A stretch of 64,000 nt of DNA from Pomphorhynchus laevis (taxonomy: Eukaryota > Acanthocephala > Palaeacanthocephala > Echinorhynchida > Pomphorhynchidae): contig WNNJ02001774.1 in NCBI GenBank assembly GCA_012934845.2, forward strand, positions 1 through 64,000, read 5' to 3'. Of this stretch, positions 45,065-55,872 are shown in pieces; the stretch's first letter is position 1; each line of letters opens with the position of its first letter. The position numbers and the translations under genes were made by a program. The notes below the pieces were generated by a model that had not been told where the DNA came from, searched no databases, and worked only from the letters and a program-made list of their open reading frames with translations.

Positions 45065-45405
45065 TTAATTCAATTTTATCTATGCTTATTTAATGTTCAT
45101 TTCTATTTATACTTTTTTATCATCAATATTATTTCTATAGCTATTTTAGAAAAGGATTTACAGATTCTATTAATTTCATTCAATTTTGAAACACGGTTTA
45201 ATTATTCAAATATAAAGCTTAAAAACAAGTCAGCTATAATTGGGCTACTATTACCACCAATTGGAACACCTTTTACTTGTCTAAATAAGTCATTTATAAA
45301 ATTTAGAGTTTCAATTCTATTAAAGAACTTAAGCAATATATTCGACAAAGTGATGAATTCTGTAAGAAAATATCCGACATTATGACAGAAAGGTATTCTA
45401 TACAA
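45065..45405 (-). pseudogene. Second PLE RT fragment, minus
   Basis: 45202-45405 encodes NILLKFFNRIETLNFINDLF, RQVKGVPIGGNSS, PIIADLFLSF: the same RT region as the neighbouring copy, but more diverged upstream of it. Adjacent placement suggests nested insertion or tandem growth. Confidence 0.7.
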
Positions 45406-45409
45406 TTTA

Positions 45410-45960
45410 GGTTTAATTTAGACTAATTATGTGATTATAAAATATTATTTTATAAAATAATAATATAATAGTAACATTAACATAATGTACTCAAACCGAT
45501 TAACTAAAATATTAGTACATAATTTTATTAATTTATTGTAAAAATTATATTTTTATTTTAATATCAAAAATATTTTAATAATTTGAATGAATTGAGATTT
45601 TTAAGAACGTAAAGTACAATATTACTCTTTATGTCGTTACAATTAACACTTTTATCTTCGCATGTAATCAAAGTCAAATCATCTTTATACTTAAAACATT
45701 ATGAGGAATCTAAACTAACATAGAAGTCATCAATAAGGATAACGAATAAATTTAACCACCTTCTGGAACTCCAAGATAACAATTTTGTATACTGGAATTT
45801 ACACCTAGATATGATAAAAATTGCGTCCGATCCTGCAGGTAAGATTCTAAGAATTAAAGTTGGCAATTAGTAAATTCTACTCTTTTTACTTTTTCTAAGA
45901 GCTTTGAATGGGATACCCTATCAAAGGCCTTAGCTATATCTAGTTGTAAAAGTTGAAGTC
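45410..45960. other. Possible decayed retroelement piece
   Basis: 45640-45960 is less AT-rich and in minus sense contains words like GATATAGCTAAGGCCTTTGA and TAGGGTATCCCATTC. These recall the LINE RT motif region KAFDRV, but no continuous frame is present. Confidence 0.25.
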
Positions 45961-45984
45961 GGATTATTTTATAAAATAAGAATG

Positions 45985-46155
45985 AAGAGTGAACCCGCTT
46001 CAGCATCGGGTGCTCCTACGTCTTTCGACAACGCGATCTTGTGGCTTTGACGTGTGCTTACAGAGAAGTCAATAGAGAGTGCATGCTCGAGGTTTGAACC
46101 CCGTACATAGAGTTTGCAATGCACACGCCTCCACCATTCGACAACGCGGGGCTTA
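45985..46155 (+). repeat. SINE-like repeat, copy 3 (best preserved)
   Basis: AACCCGCTTCAGCATCGGGT, ACGTCTTTCGACAACGCGAT, GACGTGTGCTTACAGAGAAG, and GAGGTTTGAACCCCGTAC. GGTTTGAACCCC is close to a polymerase III B box; TGGCTTTGACGTG upstream could be an A-box relic. It ends CGACAACGCGGGGCTTATAA followed by A/T. A tRNA-derived SINE is the simplest reading. Confidence 0.6.
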
Positions 46156-46159
46156 TAAA

Positions 46160-46930
46160 ATAATAATAAAAATAAAATTTTGGCATCTTTTAAATATCCA
46201 TTAATTTTATCTTATTGCTCAATATGATTTCAGTTTAAGCTAAAAAGACTGCATATTTTTCATCACTTCAAAAATTTAGAAATTGGATTGTTGGGCACGA
46301 GTATAACAAAAAATTTTTTTTTAAAGAATATCTTATTAGAGAAAAAATTTTCCTTCGCACTGTAGATGGTAACTGCAGTTGCCGAAATATGTTGCATACT
46401 CTTAATTCCTTTAAATCTACAACTTTTATTTAAAAGATCGATTTATAATTAATTTTTACGTGAAACTATGTGATTATTTTACCTAATACTGCAGAGCGAC
46501 TATCGAAAATCGATATGCCAAAGAAATATCTACATTGAGTCATAAATTGATAAAATGTTCAACGAATTTTATGGGGTGAGTTTATCAAAAAAACTTTGCT
46601 AAATTTATAAATTACAATAGACAAATCATAATTCAATTATCATACTTAAAAGCACTTTCGACATTGAATGATTAAACTAAAGTGAGCTTAAATGATTAAG
46701 TTAAAGTGCCTGATTTTACATTGACTGTGAAGTGCCAGATTTTACATTTGACGTAAAAAAGTGTTTATTTTTCTCATTTAGCTTTTGAAGTTTAGAGTCA
46801 GGGTATTTTTTAAGTTAAAGATATTGAATGTGAATTAGAATATGCTTATATTAACGTTTTTTAATTATCGGCAATTTTTATATGCACAAAAATCATCAAA
46901 TTTTTATATTTGAACATTTATTTTTGAATC
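46160..46930. other. No recognised gene
   Basis: AT-rich. Short duplicated words TGATTAAACTAAAGTG / TGATTAAGTTAAAGTG and CAGATTTTACATTTGACGT occur at 46670-46760. Confidence 0.45.
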
Positions 46931-46937
46931 AGCTTAT

Positions 46938-47375
46938 TATCACCAGATAATATAAAGCACATTACACTATTTTGTCACCTTGATGATATAAGGTTATGAT
47001 GTACCTGAATGTATTGATTGCGCTAGTATTTAAATTTCGATTGTACCCATGAATAGTTTGATTGCTTCAACATTTACTAAGACTTATGTATCCCGAAATC
47101 GAAAACTCCACATATCATGATATGATTATGGGTTTTATTATATTATATTATAATTTTCATAGATTATATCTCATAGATTATATCTCACCAGATAATAGAA
47201 AGCATATTACATAATTAGTCATCTTGCTGACATAGGGTTATGATGTAGCTGAATGTATGTATTGCGCTGGTATTTGAATTTCGATTGTACCCACAAATTG
47301 CTTGATTGCTTCGAGGACTTATGTATCACGAAATCAAAAGCTAAACATATCATGATATGATAATAGATTATATTA
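46938..47375. repeat. Two-copy tandem duplication, about 200 bp
   Basis: Copy 1 (46938-47140) and copy 2 (47185-47375) share ATCACCAGATAATA, GGTTATGATGTA.CTGAATGT, TTTCGATTGTACCCA, GACTTATGTATC.CGAAATC and CATATCATGATATGAT in order, with 80-85% apparent identity. Confidence 0.75.
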
Positions 47376-47451
47376 TAATTTTCATAGATTATTAATGTTT
47401 ATTACATCATCAGTAATTATTTTTAATTTTTAATACGCAAATATAATAAAT

Positions 47452-48010
47452 GTTAAGATTAGTATTTTTTAATCAATTAGTATTTAATATTTAATAAGTA
47501 TTTAATATTAAATTAGTATTGAATATTTAATCAAATTAGTATTTATTAGTCAATTCATAAAAATTAAATTTTATTTTAAATTTTAATTCTAAATTTTAAC
47601 TTGATATAAATTATATAAAATCTTATATAATCTTATAATATTATAATTAATATAATAATACTAATGATGCTTTAATTTGTAATAATTAAAAAAAATCATT
47701 TTTTTTGTAATAACTTAATAGATACATATTTTAAACTATTTACTAAAAAATACAAACAAACAAAAAATAGTAAAATATATAAATCAACACAATAATACAA
47801 AGAATAAATTTGAACTATAAAGTCGAAAATTTTTACGGATGGATAATAAATAATATACTTTGTATTAGAATTAGATACTAGATAGTTATTTCAGAGGAAA
47901 TACATCATGAGCATGTATTTGGCCCCGCTGTTATGTTGGGTAGAGGAGTTAGGGGCCGAAACATGATAGCATAGTAGTTCCTCCTGATGACCTCTAATTC
48001 TTATGAAAAA
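47452..48010 (+). repeat. 0.56-kb duplicated segment, copy 1 (contains PLE 3' end)
   Basis: The first about 360 bp are almost letter-for-letter equal to 50951-51310. They start GTTAAGATTAGTATTTTTTA and include the rare run AAAAAAAATCATTTTTTTTG. The segment ends in a PLE C-terminus and pseudoknot tail (47918-47998) that differs more between copies. Both copies stop at CTCTAATTCTTATGAAAAAA. Confidence 0.85.
47918..47998 (+). ncRNA. PLE 3'-tail pseudoknot
   Basis: GGCCCC, CTGTTATG, GTAGAGGAG, GGGGCC, GAAACA, CATAGTAG, TTCCTC, CTGATGA. CTGTTATG/CATAGTAG pairs over 8 positions with two G-U wobbles, which favours RNA of this strand. GAGTTAGGGG before the GAAA can also pair with CCTCTAATTC after CTGATGA. 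Confidence 0.55.
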
Positions 48011-48029
48011 ATTTAAACTTTTAAGCGAA

Positions 48030-48560
48030 AAATTTTAATGGATAATAAACAATATATTTTATATTATTTAAAAAATAAATCTAAATTATCCAAAGATATT
48101 AAATATATGTTTTTATATATTGATGATATATGTGTATTTAACTCAAACAATTTTTATTCAATAAGCGACGAATTTATCCATGCAGCCTTATTCTTAACAA
48201 AACCAATATTAATGATAAAGAAGGTATATATCTAGATATGAACATTAAATTAACATTAACTAAAACTACTATTAATTTATATCGTAAAGATGACATATTT
48301 AAATTTACAAGAAACATATTTTTGCATGAGCATTCATTTAATGTATTATATTTTATATTTCATGCATACCATATAATATAAATATAATACGTTAAATAAT
48401 GAAATTTTAATAATTACAACAATTTGTAACGATATTGACTTTCTTCAAAATCATTTAAGTAATTTAACAGATGCATACTTTAAGAAACAGAGCTTTGCAT
48501 GAGCATGCATACAATATAATATTAAATATAACAATGAATTTAAATATATTAAATATATTA
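48030..48560 (+). pseudogene. PLE RT core to C-terminus, decayed, plus
   Basis: 48038-48235 encodes IKYMFLYIDDICVFNSNNFY then ISDEFIHAALF and a KKVYI end. Downstream 48240-48500 holds ATYTKTT-like and C-terminal coding (TACAAGAAACATATTTTTGC, then words of NNEIL and FLQNHL). Several breaks; 5' end missing. Confidence 0.75.
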
Positions 48561-48699
48561 AATTCATACATACAACAAACTTAAAATAATGAAATTTTAA
48601 GAATTGTTGTGATATTTAATAATTTTGGTTTTCTTCAAAATCATTTAAATACTTAAAAAACATACTATCAAGCGTAAAAAATACATAATTTGCAGTGAA

Positions 48700-49070
48700 T
48701 CACTTTCTATGCAGGTACTAAAGCGGAATCTTTTTCCTCTTAGGAGGAACATTTTTATGTTTTGTATAAGAATAAGATACTTGATAATCAAATTTCATCA
48801 GAGGAAATGCGTTAGTAGAATGCATTTGGCCTCACTATGTTAGGTCAAGGAATAAGGGCACAAACCCGATTACAAGGCAGATCCTTCAAATGAACTCTAA
48901 TCCTTATTCTGAAACATGGTCTGATATTTATTAGTCAATTCATAAAAATTAAATTTTATTTGTAATTTTAATTTTAAATTTTTACTTGATATAAATTATA
49001 TAAAATCTTATATATCAATTATTAACAATTATTAATTATTTATAATGATTGAATTATTTAAGTTTATTTA
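48700..49070 (+). repeat. PLE tail fragment, plus
   Basis: TTTGTATAAGAATAAGATAC, TTCATCAGAGGAAATGCGTT, GCATTTGGCCTCACTATGTT, CAAACCCGATTACAAGGCAG, then the hairpin-like AGTCAATTCATAAAAATTAA and A/T DNA. Pseudoknot arms are degraded. Confidence 0.65.
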
Positions 49071-49074
49071 AAAA

Positions 49075-50040
49075 TTTTTGATATTAATATTAAATAATAT
49101 AAAATAAATAATTAATTAATAATAAATAAATAATATATTAATAAATAAATATAAATAATATAAAATACGTAGACTTAGTTGGCTGATCTTGTTAGCATGT
49201 AATTTATGTAAAGGAAACATAAAAAACGTTTTTACTCAAAGCAAAATACTCAGATTTGGAAAAATATGTAAAAATTATTTGAACTTCCATTAAATGCGTA
49301 GTTATATAAAACAATACTATAAATATTAAGATATAATATTAATATAATATATAATATAATATTGTAATATAATATTAATATATAATATGTATAAATATTA
49401 TAAATATTATACATAAATAATATATTTATATTATATATAAATAATATATATATTATCAGATAAACTAGATATATAGAACTTGTTATACATTTAACGTCAT
49501 TTTTCACAATTGTTAGAGACCAAAATATACCTTGTAGATGAATACCAAAATATAAACTTCAATTTTATTATAAAATTAATTAATATAATAATTAATTAGG
49601 AATAATAATTTATTATTAATAATTATTAAATTAATCAAATAATAATGAATTAATTAAGTGAAAGATTAGTTTGTAAATATAGTATCTCTAAATTTGTAAT
49701 ACCGAGAGTGAAATTGAATCATTTTTTAAATCAAAAGCTAAATAGAAAATTGTGACAAATCCACAATGATAATGATACAAAAAATGACTTACAAGCACCC
49801 TAGTACACAATTCGAATATAAGTCCAAAATCGGTACACATTCCTTTTTCAACGCCTGAGCTTTGGTAGTAGTCAAGCTTTCGTTTGAAAAGTCAAATACT
49901 TCTTCACTAAAGTGTAATTTACTTAAAATATTTGTTTGAAAGAAGCAATAAATACCTCAGTAGCTTTAGAATTTCCATATTATTTTGACGTAAAGCCTCA
50001 CCACGATAGCTGGACTGAACTAGGTCTGGAATAAAAGTTT
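49075..50040. other. AT-rich DNA, nothing recognised
   Basis: 49310-49460 is almost pure A/T with TAATATA words; the minus-strand frame over it (49250-49507) is low complexity. 49700-50020 is slightly less AT-rich without a coherent frame. Confidence 0.5.
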
Positions 50041-50044
50041 CCCA

Positions 50045-50200
50045 ATAATTTAATTTTAAATTTTTACTTGATATAAATTATATAAAATCTTATATATCAA
50101 TTATTAACAATTATTAATTATTTATAATGATTGAATTATTTAATCTTATATATCAATTATTAACAATTATTAATTATTTATAATGATTGAATTATTATGT
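50045..50200. repeat. Short duplicated AT segment
   Basis: AATTATTAACAATTATTAATT plus TATTTATAATGATTGAATTA occurs at 49017-49060, 50098-50140 and 50155-50195. The last two form an immediate tandem pair of about 57 bp. Confidence 0.65.
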
Positions 50201-50620
50201 GTATTTAATTCTAGCAATTTTTATTCAATAAGCGACGAATTTATCCAGAAAGCCTTATTCTTAATAAAACAAATATTGATGATAAAGATGGTATATATCT
50301 AGATATGAATATTAAATTAACATCAAGTTAAACTTACTTTTAATTTGTATCGTTAAGATGACATATTTAAATTTACAAGAAACATATTTTTGCATGAGCA
50401 TTCATGCATACCATATAATATAAAATATAATACATTAAATAATGAAATTTTAAGAATTGCAACAATTTGTAACGATATTGGCTTTCTTCAAAATCATTTA
50501 AATAATTTAATAGATACATATTTTAAACTAGGTTACTATAAAAATAACATCAAGCATAAAATAGTAAAATATATAAATCAACACAATAATATTCAAAATT
50601 CCTTATATGATATTATATTC
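50198..50620 (+). pseudogene. PLE RT C-terminal part, plus
   Basis: It starts in the middle of the RT just after the YIDD motif (VFNSSNFYSISD region) and runs through YLDMNIKL. The frame 50390-50707 follows: HEHSCIPYNIKYNTLNNEIL, RIATICNDIGFLQNHLNN, LIDTYFKLGYYKNNIKHKI. It is the best-preserved C-terminal segment of the family. Beyond 50620 the frame runs into tail DNA of another copy. Confidence 0.75.
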
Positions 50621-50885
50621 CTTATATGCATACAACGTCTGTTATTTATTAGTCAATTCATAAAAATTGACTTTTATTTTAAATTTCAATTCAAAAAATT
50701 AACTTGATATAAATTATATAAAATTTTGTATACAAATTATTTATCATTTATAATTATTTATAATTATTTAATTATTAATTATTTAATTGTTTAAATTTTA
50801 TTTAGCATTATTTTTTAATTTATAAATAATATAAAATACGTAGACTTAGTAAGCTGATCGGATCAGCTTACTAAGTTCGCTCAAT
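50620..50885 (+). repeat. PLE tail fragment, plus
   Basis: AACGTCTGTTATTTATTAGT, hairpin AGTCAATTCATAAAAATTGACT, A/T DNA and the tail end TACGTAGACTTAGTAAGCTG. Joined directly to the preceding RT piece without the pseudoknot. Confidence 0.7.
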
Positions 50886-50950
50886 AAGATATTGAACAAA
50901 CTTTGTGTTTTGATGTTTTGCCTTATCCATCCTATAAATTTAATATAGAA

Positions 50951-51515
50951 ATGTTAAGATTAGTATTTTTTAATCAATTAGTATTTAATATTTAATAAGT
51001 ATTTAATATTAAATTAGTATTGAATATTTAATCAAATTAGTATTTATTAGTCAATTCATAAAAATTAAATTTTATTTTAAATTTTAATTCTAAATTTTAA
51101 CTTGATATAAATTATATAAAATCTTATATAATCTTATAATATTATAATTAATATAATAATACTAATGATGCTTTAATTTGTAATAATTAAAAAAAATCAT
51201 TTTTTTTGTAATAACTTAATAGATACATATTTTAAACTATTTACTAAAAAATACAAACAAACAAAAAATAGTAAAATATATAAATCAACACAATAATATA
51301 AAGAATAAATTTAAACTCTTAAGTGGCAAATTTTTATGGATGGATAATAAATAATATACTTTGCATTAGAATAAGATACTAGATAGTTTTATCAGAGGAA
51401 ATACATCATTAGCATGTATTTGGTCCCGCTGCTATGTTGAGTCGAGAAATGGAGGTCGAAACCTGATAGCATAGCAGTTCCTCCTGATGACCTCTAATTC
51501 TTATGAAAAAAGAAT
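50951..51515 (+). repeat. 0.56-kb duplicated segment, copy 2
   Basis: Partner of 47452-48010. Its PLE part has FKLLSGKFLWMDNK-type coding up to 51352 and a pseudoknot (51418-51495) with GGTCCC, CTGCTATG, GAGTCGAGAAA, GGAGGTC, GAAACC, CATAGCAG, TTCCTC, CTGATGA. Confidence 0.85.
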
Positions 51516-51519
51516 TTTG

Positions 51520-51890
51520 TTTGTTTAGAATAAGACACTTAGATAATCAAATTTCATCAGAGGAAATATGCCATTAGCATGTATTTGAGTCCCCTGTTAT
51601 GTTGAATCTATAATAGGTGCCAAAAATCGATAACATAGCACTTCCTTCTGATTACCTCTAATCCCTATTCCGATATTATTCTGATACAACGTCTGTTATT
51701 TTTTAATCAATTCATAAAAATGACTTTTATTTAAAACTTCAATTTTTTAAAATCTTATATATAAAATCTTATATATAAATTATTTATAATTATTTAATTA
51801 TTAATTATTTAATTGTTTAAATTTTATTTAGCATTATTTTTTAATTTATAAATAATATGAAATACGTATACTTAGTTCGCTGATCTAATT
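51520..51890 (+). repeat. PLE tail fragment, plus
   Basis: AGAATAAGACACTTAGATAA, CATCAGAGGAAATATGCC, CCCCTGTTATGTTGAATC, GATAACATAGCACTTCC, ACAACGTCTGTTATTTTTTA, and tail end TACGTATACTTAGTTCGCTG. CTGTTATG still pairs with CATAGCA(C). Confidence 0.65.
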
Positions 51891-51894
51891 AATA

Positions 51895-52700
51895 AAATTC
51901 ATTACAATTATAAAATAATTGATCGTAACATCAACATTAAAATATGTTATTAAGTAAACATATTACAGAAATGAAAAAAATGTAAATGTAATAATATTTA
52001 AATGTAAACATATTACAGAATAAATAAATATATTTATTCTTATAAACATATTATAAGAATAAATGTAAACATATTACAGATTAAAGAAACATTATTTTAC
52101 TCGTATGTATTAAATGCATATTTCCATATGTATTGAATACATATACTTCAATTGTCATAGTTCTTTTAAGAGTAGAGTTTCGATTTCACTATCGAATCAA
52201 CTTCCGAACTTGTGTCAACCCTCCCATCTGGGTCAACTTCTTCTCTGGCGTATACCTTCCATCTGGCGTCAATCCCCTTCTTGTGTAAAACTAAATTGAT
52301 TTACGTACAAATCAAAGTCCAATCGTTGCTGGAGATGAATGTATTCGATCTTAAATATTCTTACAATTGCACAAAACCTTAACAACGATTATAAATTTTA
52401 AACAAAGAATTCAGCATTAGATAATTTAACATTAAAATTTGTAATTTTCTTCTAAACGGTAATGTCTTATCCCGCCACCACTAATTATTATAATAGATCA
52501 TGAAAGTTTCAATTAAATAATATTTTTGTCTTTGAGGTAACGACCGAATTTGACAAAAGGTGAATCAACCTTACTAATCCATTTTTTAATCTATTCTATT
52601 TTATTTAGTTATACAGGTAAAGATCATTATAGATAATATTTAATAATATAATAATATAATAATATAATAATATTATTATATTATTACATATAATAATATT
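51895..52700. other. No recognised gene
   Basis: TGTAAACATATTACAGAATAAA-like words are repeated three times at 51955-52085. A frame at 52114-52299 contains a Leu/Ser-rich stretch with no family match. The rest is AT-rich. Confidence 0.4.
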
Positions 52701-52707
52701 TTTTATT

Positions 52708-52847
52708 TATTAGTGGAGAGAGTGAAGAAAATATTTATTTAATCAAATTTTTAATAGCCTACTGCTATCATTATCAGGAGTTGAAAATTGAAAATTCGAG
52801 ATTAAATAAATATTTTCTTCACTCTCTCCACTAATAAATAATCCAAT
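52708..52847. mobile_element. Short MITE-like element with 35-40-bp inverted ends
   Basis: TATTAGTGGAGAGAGTGAAG at the left and CTTCACTCTCTCCACTAATA at the right are exact complements. The pairing extends through AAAATATTTATTTAATC. Between them is a 45-bp core. A TTATTAT/AATAAT context suggests an AT-rich target. Confidence 0.75.
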
Positions 52848-53002
52848 ATGAGTGAACAATCAATTTATAATATAATATTTTTTATTAATCAATAATCTAA
52901 AAGTGCGCATAATTCAAAAATAATAAATACATTCAATAATATATTTTTAAATATTTAAAATTATAATTTTGGTAAAATAAACAATCACAATTATTAAGAA
53001 CA

Positions 53003-53206
53003 ATGTCGAATGCATATCACGAATTAGCTGTAGAATTCGATTCAGAAGCTGAAAACCATAGGCTGTTCTCCAATTCACTGAACGACGATATTGTGAAACC
53101 CATTAAAACAATTTTAGAATCCTATGCAAAAAAGAGAAAGGCAATTGAATCGGGTATGGAAAGAATGACAAAGAGTTATCACGATAAACAAAATATTGAC
53201 TTTAAG
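53003..53206 (+). CDS. F-BAR-domain protein, exon (N-terminal visible part)
   Basis: F-BAR proteins bind and bend membranes as dimers of helical coiled coils and link them to actin or small GTPases. This exon encodes YHELAVEFDSEAENHRLF, NDDIVKPIKTILESYAKKRK and MERMTKSYHDKQNIDFK. It has the E..A..H..L...(I/V)...(V)KP(I/L) pattern found in the middle of F-BAR domains, followed by a basic helix. It ends at AAG before GTAACA (phase 0). An ATG opens the frame, but F-BAR domains usually start about 60 residues earlier, so this may be an internal exon. I cannot decide between the NOSTRIN, GAS7, PSTPIP or RhoGAP subfamilies. Confidence 0.6.
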
Positions 53207-53292
53207 GTAACAAATTTTAATTAGAAGCTTTGAATGTATTTAAATTGTATTGCCGTTTATAAAAAATCACTAAAAAATCATTCATCAAAATG

Positions 53293-53552
53293 ATCCTTGT
53301 ACTTTTAATTACAGAAATTTAGATATAACCGGTGTATGATAGGATCATTGATAAATGATTCCTTCATTATAATTTCGAATTCAGAAGCTCCCAAAGACAA
53401 GACAATTCTTGTACTTTTAATTCCAGAAAATTTCGGTATAATTATAATCTGTTTAGAGAAAAACGGCGTGTATCATGATCATTGATAAATGATTCTTGGA
53501 TTATAATTTTGATTTAATTCAGAAACTGCCAAAGACAAGACAATTTTATTAT
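53293..53552. repeat. Direct tandem pair at the PLE end, unit about 115-120 bp
   Basis: CTTGTACTTTTAATT.CAG, GTGTAT.ATGATCATTGATAA, ATTCAGAA.CTCCCAAAGACA and AGACAATT appear twice in order (about 53293-53407 and 53408-53552). Position at the 3' end of the minus-strand PLE suggests a terminal repeat of that element. Confidence 0.6.
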
Positions 53553-53605
53553 TAAAACTATTACAAAGAGCTTTCGGATATTGCCTTCTTCAGTTAACTT
53601 TACAA
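53553..53605 (-). ncRNA. Decayed hammerhead-like core at PLE end
   Basis: In minus sense: CTGAAGA, AGGCAATATCC, GAAAGCTC. This is CUGANGA, a short would-be stem II and GAAA, the usual arrangement in PLE terminal sequences, but stem II has a mismatch and stems I and III are poor. Confidence 0.35.
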
Positions 53606-53649
53606 TTCTTTACGATAACAAAAAAGCAAACACTTATATATTTTGTGTC

Positions 53650-54420
53650 GAGCAGGAAGTCAGAACCGGAACTTGTTTTTGTATGTATGTACGTGTGTTA
53701 GGACTAATTGCGTTCTTTTGACTTCTAAGGCAGATGGAAAATATGCTCGGTATTCAGTGCTTTGTCAGCCATGGTCTTCTCGATACAGAATAACTCTCTT
53801 TACTTATTGCCATATCCGGGTATTTCCCTTATATTATCGTTCTTTCTATTACATGCTCGGGAAATTTAATGCAATGTTTAGCTGAACCGTCATTTTTCTC
53901 ACGTTTATGAGCCATGTCAGAGCGGCGAGTGAGAGCACGTACATGCATTGTCCCTCCTGTCTGTTCTATGTAGTGATTGGGACAATTTTGGCATTTACAC
54001 TTATATTAAGTCGTTGCGAGTCATTTGCTCGGCTTCCCTGATTTGCCTGTCAATTACAGACTTCCGATAACCCCTAGCCATGAATCCATTTCTTAGGGCT
54101 TTGATGCATTCGATATCCTGTGATTGTTCAAAGCAAATCTTTCTAGCTGGTATAAACTCATTGCGAAATGCGAGGAATTTGAGCTTGACAAATACACAGG
54201 AACAAGCATGCAAAATCGACCTTACACCGCTAATTGCTTTAAATTCACAAGCCTTGTTAACGCTATCGATGAATTTATCAAACCGTTTTCTTCCATGAGT
54301 CCAGATGACAAAAATATCATCGATGTATTTTAACCAGAAATACGGTTTATAGGGACTGTTGGATATTATATTTTCTTCAATATGTTTCTTCATACTTTTT
54401 AAAAATTCTGATCGGCCAGT
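53650..54420 (-). pseudogene. Canonical Penelope-like element: RT plus GIY-YIG endonuclease, decayed
   Basis: Minus-strand frame 54001-54393 carries YKPYFWLKYIDDIFVIWTHG (RT catalytic motif in the form typical of Penelope), KFIDSVNKACEF, CVFVKLKFLAFRNEF and ECIKALRNGFMARGY. Continuing downstream (to about 53880) is CKCQNCPNHYIEQTGGTMHV, then RSDMAHKREKNDGSAKHC, the GIY-YIG nuclease region (Y-I-x-Q-T-G). The element is 5'-truncated before the RT fingers. This is a different PLE lineage from the main family. It lies antisense inside an intron of the F-BAR-like gene. Confidence 0.8.
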
Positions 54421-54506
54421 GCAGTTACGTTTGATTCATAGAGCCTCATTGTAGATAACATTTCGCTTTATCAAATGTGGATGATAATTAAAAATGTGAA
54501 GGTGCA

Positions 54507-54545
54507 AATGTACAGCTGTTGTAATCTCAATTACAACAGCTGTAC
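54507..54545. repeat. Perfect inverted repeat, 17-bp arms
   Basis: TGTACAGCTGTTGTAAT, a five-base centre, then ATTACAACAGCTGTACA. Located in GC-normal DNA just upstream (minus sense) of the PLE coding part. Confidence 0.8.
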
Positions 54546-54549
54546 AGGA

Positions 54550-55170
54550 GCTGGTGACGCGGCGTTACCAGTTTCTGTGCTTATACCCGAAGTCTGAGTT
54601 TCACCCTTTTTGCGTGTGTGGGCCTTCTAGTAATTATCTACATAATGCACAAATACGTATCCGCTGATTACAAGGGAACTGAATTTCTCATATGTTTCAA
54701 AAGGAATGCGTCATTTTATTAATTGTAATTGCGAAAAATCGCTTGAAACTGTGGTCCAGGAGCCAAAGCTGGCTACGATTGATTTTTAATCCATATTTGC
54801 TGCTAAATAACTAGACTTCGATCATCAGCTCCATCAGTCTAATGTATCACTCCGATACGTTCACAACCACCCAGCAGTCATCGTAAGTCGAATAAAATGG
54901 TTAGTATACTTTTAATTAATCTCGTGATAACTGTAAAGGCACCAGCAATTCATCACGATGCTAGATAAAGCTCAGGTTCATAAAGGAAGGGCCGTAGCTG
55001 GCTTTGACTTCAAAATCACACGGTGGCTTCAACCTTGTTAAATTTCTGAAATTAAAGTAATAATACAATAAATTATTTATTGTCTCTTCATGCTTTATCT
55101 GAATTATGAAATGCCAAATTAATTTTTTAATTTTAAATGCAGTTTCACAATTTATATTTTAATTGTTTTA
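54550..55170. other. Intronic GC-normal DNA, unidentified
   Basis: No long frame. GCTGATGATCGAAG on the minus strand at about 54820-54834 mimics hammerhead pieces but has no stem II. It may be more of the PLE's 5' region. AT-rich again near 55040. Confidence 0.35.
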
Positions 55171-55176
55171 CTATAG

Positions 55177-55383
55177 TATCGTCAGAAACTATTTCGAATT
55201 GCAAATTTGATCGGTGAAGATGATAAGCAGAAAGATATTGAACAGAAAACAAAAGACGCAGGTTTTATGCGAAAAAACGGTGATCGACTACATAGAAGTC
55301 TTGGAGTGATTGAACAAAAGTGTATATCAAGTACTACTAATGTTGAGTATGCCAGGCAAAACTTGAACGGATTTATTGCAAAG
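55177..55383 (+). CDS. F-BAR-domain protein, next exon
   Basis: This exon opens after TTTACTATAG and ends at AAG before GTATTT, phase 0 at both sides and thus compatible with the exon at 53003-53206. It encodes YRQKLFRIANLIGEDDKQKD, IEQKTKDAGFMRKNGDRLHR and EYARQNLNGFIAK. The heptad-like charged helix fits the third helix of an F-BAR domain. The intron between the two exons (53207-55176) holds the antisense PLE. Confidence 0.6.
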
Positions 55384-55766
55384 GTATTTATCGAAACTTT
55401 CTAATTAAATTATCTCTAATTCAATTGTTCATTAAATAAATAATATTAGATAATAAATAACAATGTTAAAATTAGATAATATATTACCTGATATTAATCA
55501 AATAATAATAAATTAAATATAAAATGAAATGGGCGAAATTTATTTAATTGTTTTTAATTTATAAATTTGTTTAATTTATACAAATTTGTAATCCAGATCA
55601 TTTCGAATAAAACCAACCGAGAATCGGTTAAATTCAACATATAATGAACTGTCTTTTTAATTCTACAATTTATTTAATTTAATACATGCAGATTTGATAA
55701 AAATAAAAATCATAAATTATAAAAAATAACTTAATTTCCCGCCAATTTCTATTCTGACCAAAGAAA

Positions 55767-55872
55767 TCGGGAAGACTAAACAACAAAAACGGACTCTATG
55801 CTATTTCGACTTTTGATTTTCAAAGTCGAAATAGCATATAGTCAGTTTATGCTGTTTAGTCTTCCCGACTCA
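55767..55872. mobile_element. Foldback element of about 105 bp
   Basis: Outer arms TCGGGAAGACTAAACA and TGTTTAGTCTTCCCGA. Inner arms CTATGCTATTTCGACTTT and AAAGTCGAAATAGCATA around a GATTTTC loop. Two nested pairings in one hairpin. It lies in the next intron of the F-BAR-like gene. Confidence 0.8.

Noticed and set aside
45985-46155. A functional tRNA gene at the GGTTTGAACCCC word
   Set aside because: No cloverleaf can be drawn around it and two diverged copies exist; a SINE-like repeat is more likely.
49250-49507. 85-codon minus-strand frame of Ile/Tyr/Asn/Leu
   Set aside because: Almost pure A/T DNA; low complexity.
54080-54333. Plus-strand frames opposite the Penelope-like RT
   Set aside because: Shadows of the minus-strand RT frame that contains YIDDIFVIW.
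54815-54850. Hammerhead at GCTGATGATCGAAGTC (minus strand)
   Set aside because: CTGATGA is followed almost at once by GAAG; there is no stem II and no paired stem I.
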